From: UBA10649 sp037130755
GTDB lineage: Bacteria > Actinomycetota > Actinomycetes > S36-B12
Assembly (NCBI GenBank): GCA_037130755.1
Contig: JBAXSI010000006.1
Location: 1-64,000 of the forward strand
Length of the DNA: 64,000 nt
Reading direction: 5' to 3'
Under the pieces are notes generated by a model. The model had not been told where the DNA came from. It made no database searches and was given only the letters and a program-made list of their open reading frames with translations. Positions 33,097-45,602 of the stretch are shown piece after piece (position 1 is the stretch's first letter; the number at the start of each line of letters is the position of its first letter). Both the position numbers and the translations under genes were made by a program.

Positions 33097-35805
33097 GTGA
33101 CTGCTTCGCTTGATGCGCCCTGGTTCACGCTGGATGCCAATGACGTCTCGGCTCGCCTTGGCACGGACGTCGAGACGGGACTGACGGATGCGGCGGCGCG
33201 GGCCGCGCTGGAGACGTTCGGCCCCAACACCCTGCCGGCGGCCGCGCGACGCTCGGCGTGGGCCATCACGCTGGCTACGTGGGCCACCCCGATGAACATC
33301 ATGCTCACGGTGGTGGCGGTCATCTCCTACGTCATCGGTCAGGTCGAGACGGGCGTGCTCATCAGCGTCCTGGTGGTCATCAACGTGGTGATGGGTGCGC
33401 GACAGGAGATCAACGCGCGAAGCAGTGTCGAGGCGCTGCAGTCGATGCAGGTGCCCAGTGCGCGGGTGCGACGCGGCGGCGTCCTCCTGGAACTCCCTGC
33501 GGCCGGGCTCGTGCCGGGCGACGTGGTCCTCGTGGAGGCCGGCGACCTGGTGCCCGCCGATGGCCGCATCGTCATCTCGGCCCGCCTGGAGGTAGCCGAG
33601 AGCGCCCTCACGGGGGAGAGCGCCCCGGTCGCGAAGGACGCCGAGCGGATGGCCGATCCGCAGACGGCGCTGGGCGATCGCTCGAGCATGCTGTTCCAGA
33701 ACACGTCGGTCACGCGGGGCACAGCCACGATGATCGTCACCGCAACCGGATCCGACACCGAGATGGGCAAGATCGCGGGACTTCTTGGTTCCGTGGAGGT
33801 CGCGCAGTCGCCGTTGCAGCGCGAGGTCCGCGGCCTCACGATCCGGCTGGCGATCATCGCCTGGATCGCTGTCGCGGTGATCGTCATCCTCGGCTTCTGG
33901 CGAGGCCTTGATCCGAGCGCGGTCATCCTGCTCGGCATCACCACCGCGATCTCCGCGATCCCGTCCGGCCTGCCGACGTTCCTCACCGGGATGCTGTCCT
34001 ACGGCGCGCAGCGACTGGCCAAAGCGCAGGCCGTCGTCAAGAGCCTCAACGACGTCGAGACGCTTGGCAGCACGACCGCGATCAACAGCGACAAGACGGG
34101 CACGCTGACGATGGACATGATGACGGCCACGCGCATGTACGCGTTCGGCCAGTGGTTCACCATCGACGGCAGCGGCTACGCCAAGCAGGGCGCCATCCTG
34201 CATGCGGCGGGCAAGGACAGCCCCGACTTCAGGATGCTCGCCTACGGCCTGGCACTGAGCGGGGACGCCACCGTCGACTCCCAGGGCACGGTGGTGGGCG
34301 ATCCCACCGAGGCTGCTCTGGTGGTGCTGGCGGCAAAGATGGGAGTCGATGCACCGGAGTCGCGGCGAGAGTACCCGCGAATCGCCGAGGTGCCGTTCGA
34401 CTCCGCCTACAAGTTCATGTCCACGATCCATGAGGTCGAACTGGACGGTGCGATGTCCGTCGTCGTTCTCGTCAAGGGTGCCCCCGACGTCCTGCTCGAG
34501 CGATGCAGCGAAGCCTGGGGAGCAGAGGTCCTCGGCCCGATCTCGGCGGTACGGCAGGACATCGTCGCGGCGAACAACGCGCTGGCGGAGCAGGGACTTC
34601 GCGTCATGTCCTTCGCGGCGAAGGTCGTGCCGCTATCCGAGCGGGACGCCGTCGCGGCGGACCCGATGGCGGCGGTGGGCGATCTCGCGTTCGTCGCGCT
34701 GGTGGGGATCATCGACCCGCTTCGTCCGTCGGCCAAGGACGCGATCGCGGTGGCTCAGCGCGCTGGCATCGACGTCCGCATGATCACCGGTGACCACGCC
34801 GTGACGGCGAGGGCGATCGGCCAGGACCTCGGCCTGGGGCCGGGCGTCATCACCGGGCCCGAACTGCACCAGCTCTCCGATGACGAACTGCTCGCGCGCC
34901 TGCCGGACCTGCACGTGTTCGGCCGCGTCTCGCCGGAGGACAAGCTGCGCGTGGTGACCCTCATGCAAAGGCGTGGCGACATCGTCGCGATGACCGGCGA
35001 TGCGGTGAACGACGCGGCCGCCTTGAAGAAGGCGGACATCGGCGTGGCCATGGGCAGCGGGAGCGATGTCACGAAGCAGTCAGCGAAGATGATCCTCGTC
35101 GACGACAACTTCGCGACGCTGGTGCACGCGATCGAGATGGGTCGCGACATCTACGGCAAGGTCAGTGCACAGATCCGGTTCGTCCTGAGCGGCCTGTTCG
35201 GGCTGCTCGGCATCATGCTTGGCGCCAGCCTGCTCAACCTCAACGACGGCAACGTCCTGACGGCGGTGCAGTTGCTGTTCGTCTCGTTCCTCATCGGCCT
35301 GTTCCCTGCCATCGCCTTGTCGACGGACACCTCGGAGCCCGGCCTGATGTCCCTTCGGCCGCGCGATCCGGGGGTGGCCATCCTCAATCACCGAACCGCG
35401 CCGATGTGGGTGCTCTTCGGGTTCACGCAGGCGGCTGTCAGCCTCCTGCCGTTCGCCTGGCAGCCGCTGCTGGGCGTCCCGACGGCCCAGACGATGACCT
35501 TCGCGATCCTCGCCCTCAGCACGATCTGGCTGGCCGCCTCGATGCGCCGGTCGGTGCTGCCCGCGTGGGCCGGCCCCTACTTCCCGTTCTGGGCGTGGAT
35601 GGCGATCCCGCTGGTCTTGTCGGTGCTCGCCGTCGAGCTGCCCTTCCTTCAGGGCGTGCTGCTGACGGTCGGACTGACGGGGCTGCAGTGGCTCACGGTG
35701 CTCGTGTTGTCCCTGATGGTGCCCTTCGTGATCGAAGTGACCAAGGCCATTCTCCGACGCCGTGCCCCCGCTGCGACGGTACGGCCAGCGCCGATAGAGT
35801 CGTGA
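33097..35805 (+). CDS. P2-like P-type ATPase with non-canonical transport site
   Basis: 902 aa, about ten membrane helices. N-terminal cation-ATPase domain, actuator TGES (in ESALTGESAPV), phosphorylation motif DKTGTLT (Asp332), nucleotide motif KGAPD and hinge TGDAVNDAAALKKAD (usual form GDGVNDAPALK) are all present, so catalysis should work. The overall plan aligns with bacterial Ca2+-ATPases. However, the M4 motif PEGLP is PSGLP (residues 289-293). M5 lacks the Asn and Glu of the usual SNIGE, reading SGLFGLL. M6 reads FVSFLIGLFP where WVNLVTDGLP is expected. The usual Ca2+ ligands are therefore missing, and substrate is unknown. Annotation as a Ca2+ pump would be unsafe. Confidence 0.85.
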   Translation: MTASLDAPWFTLDANDVSARLGTDVETGLTDAAARAALETFGPNTLPAAARRSAWAITLATWATPMNIMLTVVAVISYVIGQVETGVLISVLVVINVVMGARQEINARSSVEALQSMQVPSARVRRGGVLLELPAAGLVPGDVVLVEAGDLVPADGRIVISARLEVAESALTGESAPVAKDAERMADPQTALGDRSSMLFQNTSVTRGTATMIVTATGSDTEMGKIAGLLGSVEVAQSPLQREVRGLTIRLAIIAWIAVAVIVILGFWRGLDPSAVILLGITTAISAIPSGLPTFLTGMLSYGAQRLAKAQAVVKSLNDVETLGSTTAINSDKTGTLTMDMMTATRMYAFGQWFTIDGSGYAKQGAILHAAGKDSPDFRMLAYGLALSGDATVDSQGTVVGDPTEAALVVLAAKMGVDAPESRREYPRIAEVPFDSAYKFMSTIHEVELDGAMSVVVLVKGAPDVLLERCSEAWGAEVLGPISAVRQDIVAANNALAEQGLRVMSFAAKVVPLSERDAVAADPMAAVGDLAFVALVGIIDPLRPSAKDAIAVAQRAGIDVRMITGDHAVTARAIGQDLGLGPGVITGPELHQLSDDELLARLPDLHVFGRVSPEDKLRVVTLMQRRGDIVAMTGDAVNDAAALKKADIGVAMGSGSDVTKQSAKMILVDDNFATLVHAIEMGRDIYGKVSAQIRFVLSGLFGLLGIMLGASLLNLNDGNVLTAVQLLFVSFLIGLFPAIALSTDTSEPGLMSLRPRDPGVAILNHRTAPMWVLFGFTQAAVSLLPFAWQPLLGVPTAQTMTFAILALSTIWLAASMRRSVLPAWAGPYFPFWAWMAIPLVLSVLAVELPFLQGVLLTVGLTGLQWLTVLVLSLMVPFVIEVTKAILRRRAPAATVRPAPIES
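35772..35800 (+). promoter_or_regulatory. Promoter TGCGAC-N17-TAGAGT of the pyr operon
   Basis: TGCGAC (35772-35777) and TAGAGT (35795-35800) are spaced 17 nt inside the end of the ATPase gene. Transcription would begin near 35807, giving a leader of about 50 nt that contains the PyrR-binding hairpin. Confidence 0.5.
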
Positions 35806-35823
35806 CGTCAGACATCCTTTAAG

Positions 35824-35850
35824 ACCCGTCCAGAGAGGCGGGGAAGGAGG
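35824..35850 (+). promoter_or_regulatory. PyrR-binding stem-loop over the pyrR ribosome-binding site
   Basis: CCCG (35825-35828) pairs with CGGG (35839-35842). The loop TCCAGAGAGG matches the conserved UCCNGNGAGG of PyrR-binding RNAs. The stem abuts the Shine-Dalgarno AAGGAGG (35844-35850), 5 nt before ATG 35856. PyrR with UMP bound should stabilise the hairpin and hide the ribosome-binding site, a translational mechanism described for mycobacterial pyr operons. No antiterminator/terminator pair is visible. Confidence 0.8.
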
Positions 35851-35855
35851 TCCGC

Positions 35856-36401
35856 ATGTCGAAGGTCGTCCTGGACGACGCCGATATCGGCCGCGCGATC
35901 ACGCGTATCTCGCATGAGATTCTGGAGCGGAACAAGGGCTCCGAAGACCTCATCTTGTTGGGTATTCCCACTCGTGGCTTCCCGCTCGCGAAGCGGATTG
36001 CCGCCACCATCGAGCGGATCGAGTCCGCCCCGGTCGAGGTCGGGTCCCTCGACATCACCTTGTACCGCGACGACCTGCGCCTGCGGCCCGCGCGGCCCCT
36101 GGAGGCCACGTCGATCCCGGCGGCAGGCATCGACGGTCGAGTGGTGGTCCTCGTCGACGACGTCCTGTACTCCGGTCGCACCATCCGAGCGGCGCTGGAC
36201 GCGATCAGCGACATCGGCCGTCCGCGCGCGGTGCAACTGGCCGTCCTCGTGGACCGCGGCCATCGCGAGCTGCCGATCCGTCCCGACTTCGTCGGCAAGA
36301 ACCTGCCCACATCGCATGGCGAGCAGGTGCGTGTCGCCCTTCGCGAGTTCGACGGCACCGACGAGGTAACCCTGCTCGACGCCCCGGAGGGCACCGCATG
36401 A
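35856..36401 (+). CDS. pyrR: Bifunctional pyr operon regulator / uracil phosphoribosyltransferase
   Basis: RNA-binding regulator that senses UMP, with phosphoribosyltransferase fold. 181 aa. The PRPP loop VVLVDDVLYSGRTIRAALD is intact, and basic RNA-contacting residues fall in LGIPTRGFPLAKR. It is the first gene of the pyr operon with its own binding site just upstream. ATGA overlap with pyrB. Confidence 0.95.
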   Translation: MSKVVLDDADIGRAITRISHEILERNKGSEDLILLGIPTRGFPLAKRIAATIERIESAPVEVGSLDITLYRDDLRLRPARPLEATSIPAAGIDGRVVVLVDDVLYSGRTIRAALDAISDIGRPRAVQLAVLVDRGHRELPIRPDFVGKNLPTSHGEQVRVALREFDGTDEVTLLDAPEGTA

Positions 36402-37369
36402 GACACCTGCTGTCCGCCGCCGACCTCGACTCGGCCACCGCCCAGCTGATCCTCGACACGGCCGCTGAGCTCGCCACGGTCACGGACCGGTCGGTCAAGA
36501 AGCTGCCCACACTGCGAGGACGCACGGTGGTCAACCTGTTCTTCGAGGACTCCACTCGCACCCGCATCTCCTTCGAGATGGCGGCCAAGCGGCTGTCCGC
36601 CGACGTGATCAACTTCGCCGCGAAGGGCTCCAGCGTGTCCAAGGGCGAGAGCCTGAAGGACACCGCGCTCACCCTCGAGGCGATGGGCGCCGACGCCGTC
36701 GTCATCCGGCACAGCGCTTCGGGTGCTCCGCATCGACTCGCCAATGCCGGCTGGATTGGCGGCACGGTCGTGAACGCGGGCGACGGCACTCACGAGCACC
36801 CGACGCAGGCGCTCCTGGACGCCTACACGATCCGGCGTCACCTGCGGGGCGGCAAGGGCGACCTCGACGGACTCCGAGTCACCATTGTCGGCGACGTGCT
36901 GCACAGCCGCGTGGCACGCTCGAATGTGCTGCTGCTGAGCATCCTCGGCGCCGACGTCACACTCGTCGGTCCGCCCACGCTGCTGCCCACCGGGATCGAT
37001 TCGTGGCCGTGCAAGGTCTCCTACGACATCGACGAGGTCATTCCCGGAACCGACGCCCTGATGATGCTCCGCGTTCAGCTCGAGCGCATGCAGGCGGCCT
37101 ACTTCCCGTCGGCTCGCGAGTACAGCCGCGCGTACGGCCTCGACCGTGAGCGCATGGTCAAGCTCCCTGACCATGCGATCGTCATGCACCCCGGCCCGAT
37201 GAACCGCGGAATGGAGATCAGCGCCGAGGTCGCCGACAGCGATCGCGCCGTGATGGTCGAGCAGGTCGCCAACGGCGTGAGCGTGCGCATGGCGGTGCTC
37301 TACCTGCTCCTCGGCGGCTCAGGCGAGGCCATTGCCACGGCCGAGAAGTCCGGAGGGCGAGCAGCATGA
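36398..37369 (+). CDS. pyrB: Aspartate carbamoyltransferase catalytic chain
   Basis: Commits carbamoyl phosphate and aspartate to pyrimidines. 323 aa. Carbamoyl-phosphate site FFEDSTRTRISFE and the later VIRHSASGAPHR and HPTQALLDAYT motifs are intact. No regulatory chain pyrI is nearby. Overlaps pyrR and pyrC by four bases each (ATGA). Confidence 0.97.
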   Translation: MRHLLSAADLDSATAQLILDTAAELATVTDRSVKKLPTLRGRTVVNLFFEDSTRTRISFEMAAKRLSADVINFAAKGSSVSKGESLKDTALTLEAMGADAVVIRHSASGAPHRLANAGWIGGTVVNAGDGTHEHPTQALLDAYTIRRHLRGGKGDLDGLRVTIVGDVLHSRVARSNVLLLSILGADVTLVGPPTLLPTGIDSWPCKVSYDIDEVIPGTDALMMLRVQLERMQAAYFPSAREYSRAYGLDRERMVKLPDHAIVMHPGPMNRGMEISAEVADSDRAVMVEQVANGVSVRMAVLYLLLGGSGEAIATAEKSGGRAA

Positions 37370-38664
37370 ACCAGTCCTTCATTCTGCGCGGCGTGCGTCC
37401 CTATGGCGATGACCCGGTCGACATCGTCGTCGCCGACGGCGTCATCCGTCAGATCACGGCCGCCGGAGCGGCCTTTGCTGACGGTGCCGAGGTGCAGGAG
37501 GCCAACGGCCTGATCGCCCTGCCCGGCCTGGTCGACCTGCATACGCACCTGCGCGAGCCCGGTCGCGAGGATGCCGAGACCGTCGAGACGGGTTCGCAGG
37601 CAGCCGCGCTGGGCGGATACACGGCGGTGTTCGCCATGGCGAACACCTTCCCGGTGGCCGACACCGCTGGCGTCGTCGAGCAGGTCTGGCGGCTCGGCCA
37701 GGAGTCCGGACTCGTCGACGTGCACCCGGTGGGCGCCGTCACCGTCGGGTTGGGGGGCACACAGTTGGCCGAGCTCGGCGCCATGGCCGGATCAGCTGCG
37801 CAGGTGCGGGTGTTCAGCGACGATGGCAAGTGCGTCTCCGATGCCGTGCTCATGCGACGCGCTCTGGAGTACGTCAAGGCGTTCGACGGGGTCATTGCCC
37901 AGCACGCGCAGGAGCCGCGCCTGACGGAGAACGCGCAGATGAACGAGAGTCCGCTCTCAGGGGTCCTTGGCCTCACGGGCTGGCCCGCGGTGGCGGAGGA
38001 GTCGATCATCGCGCGCGACGTCCTGCTGGCGCACCACGTCGGATCACGCCTGCACGTGTGCCATGTGTCGACAGCGGGCTCGGTCGACATCGTGCGTTGG
38101 GCGAAGGCACGCGGCATCAACGTCACGGCCGAGGTCACCCCACACCATCTACTGCTCACCGAGGAACTCGTGCGCAGCTACGACCCGGTCTACAAGGTCA
38201 ACCCGCCCCTTCGATCCGCCGACGACGTGGCCGCCTTGTGGGAGGGGCTTGCCGACGGCACGATCGACATCGTGGCCACCGACCATGCCCCGCACGCACT
38301 CGAGGACAAGGACTGCGAGTGGGGTGCGGCGTCCTTCGGCATGCTCGGACTGCAGACGGCGCTGAGTGTCGTCGTGGAGACGATGGTGCGCACCGGGCGT
38401 CTGGACTGGCGTGGCGTCGCCGAGCGGATGTCCGCGGCTCCCGCGCGGATCGGCCAGGCGCACGATCACGGCCAGCCGCTGGAGGTCGGATCCGTCGCGA
38501 ACATCGTCCTCGTCGATGCAGACGCGCGCTGGGTCGTCGAAGCCGACCTGCTTGCGAGCAAGAGCCACAACACGCCTTACGCAGGAATGGAACTGCCGGC
38601 ACGGGTCGAGCACGTCCTCAAGCGCGGCCGCTTCACGGTGCGCAACGGGATGGTCGACCGGTGA
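37366..38664 (+). CDS. pyrC: Dihydroorotase (type I)
   Basis: Closes carbamoyl-aspartate to dihydroorotate. 432 aa. Zinc site DLHTHLREPG, ligand-rich region around HHVGSRLHVCHVSTAGS, and the catalytic Asp in ATDHAPHA. The length and DLHTHLREPG motif place it in the type I (long) class, which in some bacteria associates with PyrB. ATG 37366 overlaps pyrB. Confidence 0.97.
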   Translation: MNQSFILRGVRPYGDDPVDIVVADGVIRQITAAGAAFADGAEVQEANGLIALPGLVDLHTHLREPGREDAETVETGSQAAALGGYTAVFAMANTFPVADTAGVVEQVWRLGQESGLVDVHPVGAVTVGLGGTQLAELGAMAGSAAQVRVFSDDGKCVSDAVLMRRALEYVKAFDGVIAQHAQEPRLTENAQMNESPLSGVLGLTGWPAVAEESIIARDVLLAHHVGSRLHVCHVSTAGSVDIVRWAKARGINVTAEVTPHHLLLTEELVRSYDPVYKVNPPLRSADDVAALWEGLADGTIDIVATDHAPHALEDKDCEWGAASFGMLGLQTALSVVVETMVRTGRLDWRGVAERMSAAPARIGQAHDHGQPLEVGSVANIVLVDADARWVVEADLLASKSHNTPYAGMELPARVEHVLKRGRFTVRNGMVDR

Positions 38665-39254
38665 CCCTCGTTCGCACGACGGACTACACCGATCAGGCGC
38701 AGATCACGAACTGGCCTGCGCGGACCGTGCTCGTGGTCATCGTCCTCGTGCTGATCGCGCTGGCGTTGTGGGGGATGCGGCGCGGTTGGCGCAACCGCCA
38801 GGCGCGTCAGGCGTGGATCCCGGCCCCCCAGGATGAGCCGTCGACGTCGGGCTTCAGCGCACCGGTGGAGGGTCTCTACATCGGGTCGGCGACCGCTGGT
38901 GACTGGATGGACCGCATCGCCGTCCACGATCTCGGAGTGCGCAGTCGAGCGTCGATGTCGTGGGGAAACGAGGGGGTCTACCTCGATCGAGTCGGGGCCC
39001 GCAGCGTCCTGATCCCTTCCAGCGACGTGCTCGGGGTACGCCTCGATCGCGGCGTCGCCGGCACGGTCAAGGCGAAGGACAGCGTCATCGTCATCACGTG
39101 GCGACTCGGCGATGCCGTGCTCGACACCGGGTTCCGGGCGGATGACTCTGCCGGGCACGGTGCTGTGCTGGAAGGACTCGCGGGGACGTACGCCGTCACC
39201 GCGCGTGGAATGGACGCGCATGACAAGGAGACCGGTGAACCTCGACACGCCTGA
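38661..39254 (+). CDS. Single-pass membrane protein with PH-like domain
   Basis: 197 aa. One membrane helix (about residues 20-40) is followed by a basic stretch and a beta-rich domain (about residues 65-190) that resembles bacterial PH-like domains. The same kind of gene sits between pyrC and carA in other actinobacterial pyr operons. GTG 38661 overlaps pyrC (GTGA), and its end overlaps carA by 20 nt. Function is unknown. The conserved location suggests a link to pyrimidine synthesis or simply operon conservation. Confidence 0.75.
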   Translation: MTLVRTTDYTDQAQITNWPARTVLVVIVLVLIALALWGMRRGWRNRQARQAWIPAPQDEPSTSGFSAPVEGLYIGSATAGDWMDRIAVHDLGVRSRASMSWGNEGVYLDRVGARSVLIPSSDVLGVRLDRGVAGTVKAKDSVIVITWRLGDAVLDTGFRADDSAGHGAVLEGLAGTYAVTARGMDAHDKETGEPRHA

Positions 39255-40382
39255 AACCGCTGCGGTCCTCGTCCTGGAGGACGGCCGGACGATGCGCGGT
39301 CGCGCCTACGGCGCGATTGGAACGACGTTCGGCGAGGCAGTGTTCTCCACCGGGATGAGCGGCTACCAGGAGACCCTGACCGACCCCTCGTACCACCGGC
39401 AGGTCGTCATCATGACGGCCCCGCACATCGGCAACACCGGGATGAACCCCGAGGACCCGGAGTCCTCGCGCATCTGGGTCGCCGGCTACGTCGTGCGCGA
39501 TCCATCGCGGGTCTCGTCCAACTGGCGCGCCACGCGCACCCTCGACGACGACCTGCGCGATCAAGGCATCGTGGGCATCAGCGGGGTCGACACTCGCGCG
39601 CTCACGCGGCACCTCCGCGAACGCGGGGCGATGCGGGTGGGCATCTTCAGTGGGGATGCCGCCCGGCAGACACCAGCCGCTCTTCTCGCCCTGGTGCAGA
39701 GCAGCCCGGAGATGGCCGGGGCCGACCTCACCGCCGACGTGAGCACGCCGACGACCTATGTCGTGCCGGCCGTGGGGGAGCGGCGGTTCGTCGTCGCTGC
39801 GGTCGACCTCGGCATCAAGTCCATGACTCCGCACCAGATGGCCGGGCGTGGGATGGAGGTGCACGTGGTGCCCGCGTCGAGCACAGCCGACGAGATCCGC
39901 GCGCTCCAGCCCGACGGCGTCTTCTTCTCCAACGGTCCAGGCGACCCTGCAACTGCCGACTCCTCCGTCGCGTTGATGGCGGCCTTTCTCGCCGATCGCA
40001 CGCCGGTGTTCGGCATCTGCTTCGGCAACCAGGTCCTTGGGCGGGCGCTCGGCCTGGGCACGTACAAGCTGCGGTACGGCCACCGCGGCATCAACCAGCC
40101 GGTGCAGGACCTGGCGACCGGCAGGGTTGCCGTCACCGCGCACAACCACGGCTTTGCGGTGGACGCTCCACGCGACGGTGAGTTCGCCACTCCATTCGGC
40201 CGCGCGACCGTAAGCCACGTGTGCCTCAACGACGACGTGGTCGAGGGGCTTCGGTGCCTCGACGTTCCGGCCTTCAGCGTGCAGTACCACCCGGAGGCCG
40301 CGGCCGGCCCGCATGATGCCGCGTACCTCTTCGACGAGTTCGTCGACCTGATGGCCGATGCACGCAAGGACGGTGACAGCTG

Positions 40383-40383
<1 letters not shown>
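39235..40383 (+). CDS. carA: Carbamoyl-phosphate synthase small chain
   Basis: Glutaminase subunit. 382 aa. Nucleophile Cys262 in GICFGNQ (actinobacterial form of GICLGHQ), with His352 and Glu354 in QYHPEAAAGP. GTG 39235 is preceded by AAGGAG (39225-39230); ATG 39220 is an in-frame alternative with no ribosome-binding site. It overlaps the PH-like gene by 20 nt and carB by one base (TGATG). Confidence 0.95.
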
Positions 40384-43713
<3,330 letters not shown>

Positions 43714-43736
<23 letters not shown>

Positions 43737-44568
43737 GGTCCTCGACATCCGGCGGGCCGGTGCGTACCACGTGCTGTCGCTGACGGCACCAGGCATCGCC
43801 GACATCGCTCGACCGGGCCACTTCGTCACCCTCGGCATCGGTGGCGAGGAGTCGAGCATGGTCCTGCGTCGCGCCTTCGCCATCCACCAGGTGCAGTCCC
43901 GCGGCGTCTATGGCGGGACGCTCGACGTCGTCATCGGCGTCAAGGGCAACGGCACCAAATGGCTCTCGGAGCGGCGCCGCCACGATGTCGTCGACATCGT
44001 CGGACCGCTGGGCCGGCCGTTCATCCTGCCCAAGGAGCGGGTGAACTGCGTGCTCGTAGGCGGCGGCTACGGCTCCGCTCCGCTGTTCATGCTGGCCGAC
44101 CAGCTTCGCGAGCGGGGCTGCCGCGTCGACGTCGTGATGGGCGCTTCCACCGAGGAGAAGCTGTTCGGCGTGCTCGACCTCAAGCGGCTGGCGTCCACGC
44201 TGACGATCACCACCGAAGACGGCTCCCTCGGCGAGCGCGGCATGGTCACGGAGGTGCTGCCCGAGTTGATGAAGCGCGTCGACTCAGCCGTGGTGTACGC
44301 GTGCGGTCCGATGCCGATGCTGGCGAGCGTCGCGCAACTGGCGACCGAACTGCGTGCCTACAGCCAGTGCGCGGTCGAGGAGGCGATGGCCTGCGGCATC
44401 GGGGTGTGTATGACCTGCGTGCTGCCGGTGGTCGGCGAGGACGGCGTCACCCGAATGCTCCGCTCGTGCACCGAGGGACCGGTCTTCCGTGGCGACCGCG
44501 TGCTGTGGTCGGCGGTCGGCTCCATCCCGCCCGGCACCGTGGGTGCCCCAGTCGAGGGAGCGCACTGA
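43714..44568 (+). CDS. pyrK: Dihydroorotate dehydrogenase electron transfer subunit
   Basis: FAD/[2Fe-2S] subunit that passes electrons from class 1B PyrD to NAD+. 284 aa. FAD/NAD regions GHFVTLGIGG, LVGGGYGSAPLFMLADQL and VYACGPMPML are present. The cluster cysteines lie in CAVEEAMACGIGVCMTC plus the later Cys in MLRSCTEGPVF. GTG 43714 follows GGAAGGGA and overlaps the end of carB by 23 nt; it overlaps pyrD by one base. Confidence 0.93.
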
Positions 44569-45602
44569 TGACTCGAGCACTGATCTCGCAGGGACCGGTT
44601 CCGGGCAAGGGCCCAGTCGCCTATCTGGACATGAGCACCGAGCTGGGCGATCTCGTGCTCTCGGGCCCCGTCCTGACCGCCTCCGGCTGCGCGGCCGCCG
44701 GTCGCGAACTCGACCAGTTCTTCGACATCACCAAGATCGGCGGGATCGTCACCAAGAGCGTGATGCTCCAGCCGCGATCGGGCCGCCCCACGCCGCGCAT
44801 GGCGGAGACGCCCAGCGGAATGCTGAACTCCATCGGACTGCAGGGTCCAGGCATCGACCGCTTCATCGAGAGCGACCTTGAGTGGCTCAACGAGCGCGGC
44901 GCCACCACCATCGTCTCGATCGCAGGTACCACAGTCGATGAGTACGGCAAGCTCGCATCGAAGCTGCGTCCCACTCCGGGCGTTGCGGGCATCGAGGTCA
45001 ACATTTCGTGTCCCAACGTCGAGAACCGCGGGCAGGTCTTCGCGTGCGACCCGACCACCGCCTCGAACGTCGTGCAGCTCGTACGTCGCAACAGTGACCC
45101 GCGCATGCCGATCTTCGCGAAGCTCTCACCGGACGTCACCGACATCGTGTCCATCGCGGAGGCCGTCGTGAAGGCCGGTGCCACCGGGGTGTCCGTCATC
45201 AACACGCTGCTCGGCATGGTTATCAACCCCGACACGATGCGACCGCACCTGGCCGGAATCACGGGCGGACTGTCCGGGCCGGCCATCCGCCCGGTCGCGG
45301 TCCGCTGCGTCTGGCAGATCCGTCAGGCGTTCCCCGACCTGCCGATCATCGGGATGGGCGGGATCCGGTCCGGCACGGATGCCCTCGAGTTCATCCTGGC
45401 TGGCGCGAATGCCGTGTCAGTCGGGACGATCGTCTTTCACGATCCGTCGTCGCCCATGCGCATCCATGAGGAACTCCAACGAGCGCTCGTTGAGCGCGGC
45501 TTCGGCAGCATGGCCGAGGCCATCTCCTACGCCCACCGGCCCGCGGATGCGCCGCCAATCGAGTCCGAGGGCGAGGACGAGTATGACTTCATCACCGAGT
45601 AG
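44568..45602 (+). CDS. pyrD: Dihydroorotate dehydrogenase, class 1B catalytic subunit
   Basis: Oxidises dihydroorotate to orotate with FMN. 344 aa. The active-site base is Cys148 in NISCPNVENRG, which with the adjacent pyrK marks the NAD-linked class 1B enzyme rather than the membrane class 2 type with catalytic Ser. FMN-binding GGIRSGTDALEFILAGA is present. An acidic C-terminal tail (ESEGEDEYD) overlaps pyrF. Confidence 0.95.
   Translation: MTRALISQGPVPGKGPVAYLDMSTELGDLVLSGPVLTASGCAAAGRELDQFFDITKIGGIVTKSVMLQPRSGRPTPRMAETPSGMLNSIGLQGPGIDRFIESDLEWLNERGATTIVSIAGTTVDEYGKLASKLRPTPGVAGIEVNISCPNVENRGQVFACDPTTASNVVQLVRRNSDPRMPIFAKLSPDVTDIVSIAEAVVKAGATGVSVINTLLGMVINPDTMRPHLAGITGGLSGPAIRPVAVRCVWQIRQAFPDLPIIGMGGIRSGTDALEFILAGANAVSVGTIVFHDPSSPMRIHEELQRALVERGFGSMAEAISYAHRPADAPPIESEGEDEYDFITE

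Noticed and set aside
33097..35805. Simple annotation as a calcium-transporting ATPase
   Set aside because: The overall family fits, but the cation-coordinating residues expected in M4, M5 and M6 are missing, so the substrate should be left open.
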